NCBI RefSeq assembly: GCF_945859825.1
Contig: NZ_CAMAPC010000019.1
Location: 28,861-92,860, forward strand
From: Pseudoalteromonas holothuriae
GTDB lineage: Bacteria > Pseudomonadota > Gammaproteobacteria > Enterobacterales > Alteromonadaceae
Reading direction: 5' to 3'
Length of the DNA stretch: 64,000 nt
The notes under the pieces are model-generated. The model was given only the letters and a program-made list of their open reading frames with translations, had not been told where the DNA came from and did no database searches. Positions 61,588-64,000 of the stretch are shown piece after piece. A program made the translations under genes and the position numbers. Each line of letters starts with the position of its first letter. The first letter of the stretch is position 1.

Positions 61588-62292
61588 ATGTTAAAAAGAC
61601 AAATAGTCCTAGATACGGAAACAACGGGCATCGATCCCAAGGCCGGACATAGGATAATAGAAGTAGGCTGTGTTGAGCTAATTAATCGGCGACTGACAGG
61701 CAATAACTTTCATGTATACATCAACCCTCAAAGGGAAATAGAAGAGGAAGCCATTGATGTTCACGGTATTACAAATGAATTTTTGCACGGTAAACCGTTA
61801 TTTCATGATATAGCTCAAGAGTTTTTTGATTACATAAAAGGCGCAGAATTGGTTATACATAATGCTCCGTTTGATGTCGGGTTTATGGATCATGAATTTG
61901 CTAAGTTGAATAAAGGCTTTCCGGCAACTCATGATTATTGTGAAGTACTCGATACGTTAGTCATGGCGCGTAACTTGCACCCGGGTCAAAAGAATAATCT
62001 TGATGCATTGTGTCGGCGTTACGATATAGATAACTCTAAACGAACGTTACACGGTGCATTGCTGGATTCTGAAATTTTAGCTGACGTATATCTTGGCATG
62101 ACGGGCGGCCAAGTTAAGCTAAACTTATCAACGGGTAATGATACAAATGAACAAGATGATGGCAAAATTCGTCGATTGGCGGCAAATCGCCCGAGCTTGA
62201 AAGTCGTTAAAGCAACACCTGAAGAACTGCAAGCACATCAGGAGCGATTGCAAGTAGTTAACAAAGATGGTGAGACTTTGTGGCAACAATAA
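61588..62292 (+). CDS. dnaQ: DNA polymerase III epsilon subunit (proofreading)
   Basis: 3'-5' exonuclease that proofreads the replicative polymerase. ExoI motif DTETTGID (D9, E11), ExoII VIHNAPFDVGFMDHEF, and ExoIII TLHGALLDSEILADVYL are intact. The C-terminal 40 residues bind the alpha subunit (VKATPEELQAHQERLQ region; family knowledge). Length 234 residues. Divergent from rnhA and followed after 12 bases by a TIGR03503-like gene. Confidence 0.97.
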   Translation: MLKRQIVLDTETTGIDPKAGHRIIEVGCVELINRRLTGNNFHVYINPQREIEEEAIDVHGITNEFLHGKPLFHDIAQEFFDYIKGAELVIHNAPFDVGFMDHEFAKLNKGFPATHDYCEVLDTLVMARNLHPGQKNNLDALCRRYDIDNSKRTLHGALLDSEILADVYLGMTGGQVKLNLSTGNDTNEQDDGKIRRLAANRPSLKVVKATPEELQAHQERLQVVNKDGETLWQQ

Positions 62293-62304
62293 AGAGGTAA
62301 AGAT

Positions 62305-63663
62305 ATGAAACGATTTTGTCTTTGGCTAAGCATTATGATGGTGTCAACGTTTGTTGTTGGGGCTCCCTCAGTCACAGTGCTAGAGCGTGATGGCGTTTCT
62401 AATGAGGTACCGTTACTTGATAATCGTTTTCGGATTGACCACAAGGTTGATAAAATTTCTTTGCTATTCTTTCGCAGACCAGGCTCACCTGCAGTTGTTT
62501 TAGTTCAACCCGATGGAAGTAAAATATATGCAACCCATGCGTTGCGAGACGAGACCTTGCAATGGTATGACGAGGTAAGCTTTGACCTTATTGTGATAAG
62601 TAACCCGACTCCTGGGCCTTGGCAAGTAATCGGCAATATTCGCCCTGATAGCCGTGTTATGGTTGTAGGAGACATTGAGTTAAACGTTGAACCATTACCA
62701 CCGCTGGTTTTTAGGGGGGAGACGCTCAAAGTAACAGGGAAAGTAACCAATGATGGTAAGCCGATTAAAATTGGGTACTTTCGTGATGTAGTGTCACTCG
62801 TGGTGGATTTTGTCAGTACGAATAATGATAACTACGATAATTTCGGCGCTGGTACACAAAGCGTGACCGAGTTTAAAGATGATGGAAGGGACTTTGATGA
62901 GCGTCCAATGGATGGAGTATTTACAGGGGAATTCAAGCTAACGTTTCCTGCAGGGGAGTGGCGACCTGAGTTTCACGTCGAAACGCCTCTAGTTAAGCGC
63001 AAAGTTGTTGCTCAGCCTATTTTACTATCTGAACCGCCATTTGATTATGAGTTGACTCTTTCTGACAATGTTGAGTTTGATCATGAGCTGATGATTAAAA
63101 TTGATAATCAAACTGTCGAGCCAGAGTCTGTTATTTTTCAAGGAAAGATTTTTTACCCAAATGGTGAAGAACAGCCATTTGCAACAGAGACACACAATCG
63201 CTTATATAGAGTTTTACCAATAAAGAATTATGATTGGGGACGTTATAGCGTTGAATTATCAGCATTTGGCGAAAATATTAATGGCCGTGAATTTATGGCG
63301 ACTTTACCGATGTATAAGTTTGAAATTGAGCGGCCTATTGAAAAAGTTCCTGAGTTGGCGCAACCGACTCCTGTCGTATTATTGCCAGAGCCTGACCCAG
63401 AACCTGAAGTAAACACAACCTTAGTTGTGAGCATTATTGTGGTTGGAAATATATTCATTTTGCTAATAGGTTGGTTAGCAATCAGAGTACTGCTGCAAAA
63501 TAAACCAATTAAACTGAAATTGAAGCTTCCGTCATTTAAATTTAAGAAAAATGAGCCTGAAGAAGGCGTAGAAAATAAAGACGAGAAAATAAAGTCTGAT
63601 AAAAATGGCTCAAAAAATGATAAATCAGGTGATATTTTGAACCTTTCGATGACAGATGACTAA
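62305..63663 (+). CDS. TIGR03503-like membrane protein
   Basis: A 452-residue protein of unknown function. Signal peptide (residues 1-20), then a beta-rich extracytoplasmic region with an immunoglobulin-like feel (PPLVFRGETLKVTGKVTNDGKPIK; MDGVFTGEFKLTFPAGEWRPEF), a Pro/Glu-rich stretch (VLLPEPDPEPEVN), one membrane segment (LVVSIIVVGNIFILLIGWLAIRVLL) and a Lys/Asp-rich cytoplasmic tail. This arrangement suits the TIGR03503 group seen in marine gammaproteobacteria. It probably shares a transcript with dnaQ. Confidence 0.75.
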   Translation: MKRFCLWLSIMMVSTFVVGAPSVTVLERDGVSNEVPLLDNRFRIDHKVDKISLLFFRRPGSPAVVLVQPDGSKIYATHALRDETLQWYDEVSFDLIVISNPTPGPWQVIGNIRPDSRVMVVGDIELNVEPLPPLVFRGETLKVTGKVTNDGKPIKIGYFRDVVSLVVDFVSTNNDNYDNFGAGTQSVTEFKDDGRDFDERPMDGVFTGEFKLTFPAGEWRPEFHVETPLVKRKVVAQPILLSEPPFDYELTLSDNVEFDHELMIKIDNQTVEPESVIFQGKIFYPNGEEQPFATETHNRLYRVLPIKNYDWGRYSVELSAFGENINGREFMATLPMYKFEIERPIEKVPELAQPTPVVLLPEPDPEPEVNTTLVVSIIVVGNIFILLIGWLAIRVLLQNKPIKLKLKLPSFKFKKNEPEEGVENKDEKIKSDKNGSKNDKSGDILNLSMTDD

Positions 63664-63690
63664 AAAAGCGAGTATTTTTCAAAAAAACTG

Positions 63691-63719
63691 TTGACTCTCA
63701 TGGGGTCGATTCGTATTAT
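63691..63719 (+). promoter_or_regulatory. Promoter of the tRNA-Asp cluster
   Basis: TTGACT (63691-63696), 17-base spacer, TATTAT (63714-63719): near-consensus sigma-70 promoter. A GC-rich stretch (CACGCCGC) just after the -10 fits a stringently controlled stable-RNA promoter. Confidence 0.85.
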
Positions 63720-63761
63720 TCACGCCGCTGTCAGGGAGCAGTCTGGTAGCAAGAGTAATTC

Positions 63762-63838
63762 GGAGTGGTAGTTCAGTTGGTTAGAATACCGGCCTGTCAC
63801 GCCGGGGGTCGCGGGTTCGAGTCCCGTCCACTCCGCCA
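63762..63838 (+). tRNA. tRNA-Asp (GUC), copy 1
   Basis: 77 bases with encoded CCA. Acceptor stem GGAGTGG pairs with CCACTCC. The anticodon loop CTGTCAC has anticodon GTC, and the T-loop GTTCGAG is standard. The discriminator base is G, as required for Asp. The next copy follows after 25 bases. Confidence 0.98.
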
Positions 63839-63863
63839 ATTATTCAAAAATGTAAGTAGTGCT

Positions 63864-63940
63864 GGAGTGGTAGTTCAGTTGGTTAGAATACCGGCCTGTC
63901 ACGCCGGGGGTCGCGGGTTCGAGTCCCGTCCACTCCGCCA
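63864..63940 (+). tRNA. tRNA-Asp (GUC), copy 2
   Basis: Identical in sequence to copy 1, including the encoded CCA. The 25-base spacers between copies differ in sequence, so only the tRNA bodies are conserved. Cotranscription from the promoter at 63691 is likely. Confidence 0.98.
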
Positions 63941-63974
63941 AATCTTACATAGTCGAAAGGCAGTTTTCCTTTGT

Positions 63975-64000
63975 GGAGTGGTAGTTCAGTTGGTTAGAAT
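63975..64000 (+). tRNA. tRNA-Asp, copy 3, cut by window end
   Basis: The first 26 bases (GGAGTGG and the D-arm) match the other two copies exactly, so a third identical gene starts here and continues outside the window. Confidence 0.9.

Noticed and set aside
63762..64000. Long direct repeats at the right end, possible CRISPR array
   Set aside because: The repeats are complete tRNA-Asp genes with cloverleaf and CCA.

Overview
The window is a 64 kb piece of a gammaproteobacterial chromosome, most likely Pseudoalteromonas or a close Alteromonadales relative. The evidence is AT-rich DNA, housekeeping proteins that align over their full length with E. coli proteins known from memory, and several E. 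coli-like gene blocks placed next to one another. The genus is an inference; no marker gene was compared by search.

Layout. (1) 1-4449: ileS (5' end outside the window), lspA, fkpB and ispH, tightly packed. (2) 4468-13455: type IV pilus region. A LytS/AlgZ-like histidine kinase and AlgR-like LytTR regulator are followed by a broken IS110-type transposase, then pilV-pilW-pilX-pilY1-pilE, then two GspH/FimT-like pseudopilins on the other strand. (3) 13563-19366: glnB, bamD, rluD, pgeF and clpB, with a good heat-shock promoter before clpB. (4) 19894-25414: a receiver-PilZ protein, a PAS-type chemoreceptor, gshA with a TTG start, and a lytic-transglycosylase-like lipoprotein. (5) 25455-32910: the most accessory-looking stretch. 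It holds an ABC exporter pair, a large NACHT NTPase with pentapeptide repeats (candidate STAND immune protein), an MFS transporter and an SRPBCC protein. (6) 32996-43144: a small unknown protein, a Nif3-like protein, elyC, metR, a GAF-GGDEF-EAL protein, pyrC, a cold shock protein, an H-NS-like protein, radD and an RraB-like protein. (7) 43299-49584: tamA, tamB and an exported cyclophilin. (8) 49571-57790: queF, syd, three small conserved genes of unknown function, a GNAT enzyme, a CsrB-type regulatory RNA, an S66 peptidase, DUF3301/DUF3549, yqcC, truC and a flavodoxin. (9) 57815-64000: mltD, gloB, a yafS-like methyltransferase, rnhA, dnaQ, a TIGR03503-like membrane protein, and tandem tRNA-Asp genes running off the end.

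How the parts connect. Four blocks match E. coli gene order as I know it: ileS-lspA-fkpB-ispH; bamD-rluD-pgeF-clpB; queF-syd-csrB-yqcC-truC-yqcA; and mltD-gloB-yafS-rnhA-dnaQ-tRNA-Asp. The third block is strong support for calling the GGA-rich RNA at about 53265-53655 csrB. Signalling genes are dense: an AlgZ/AlgR-like pair beside the pilin operon, a PilZ response regulator, a GGDEF/EAL protein and CsrB all suggest control of surface motility and biofilm.

Most noteworthy items: the CsrB-type RNA with an upstream GacA/UvrY-like box; the NACHT-pentapeptide protein; the regulator pair beside the minor pilin operon; and paired TGAG/CTCA palindromes upstream of metR. No CRISPR array, intact insertion sequence or prophage was seen.
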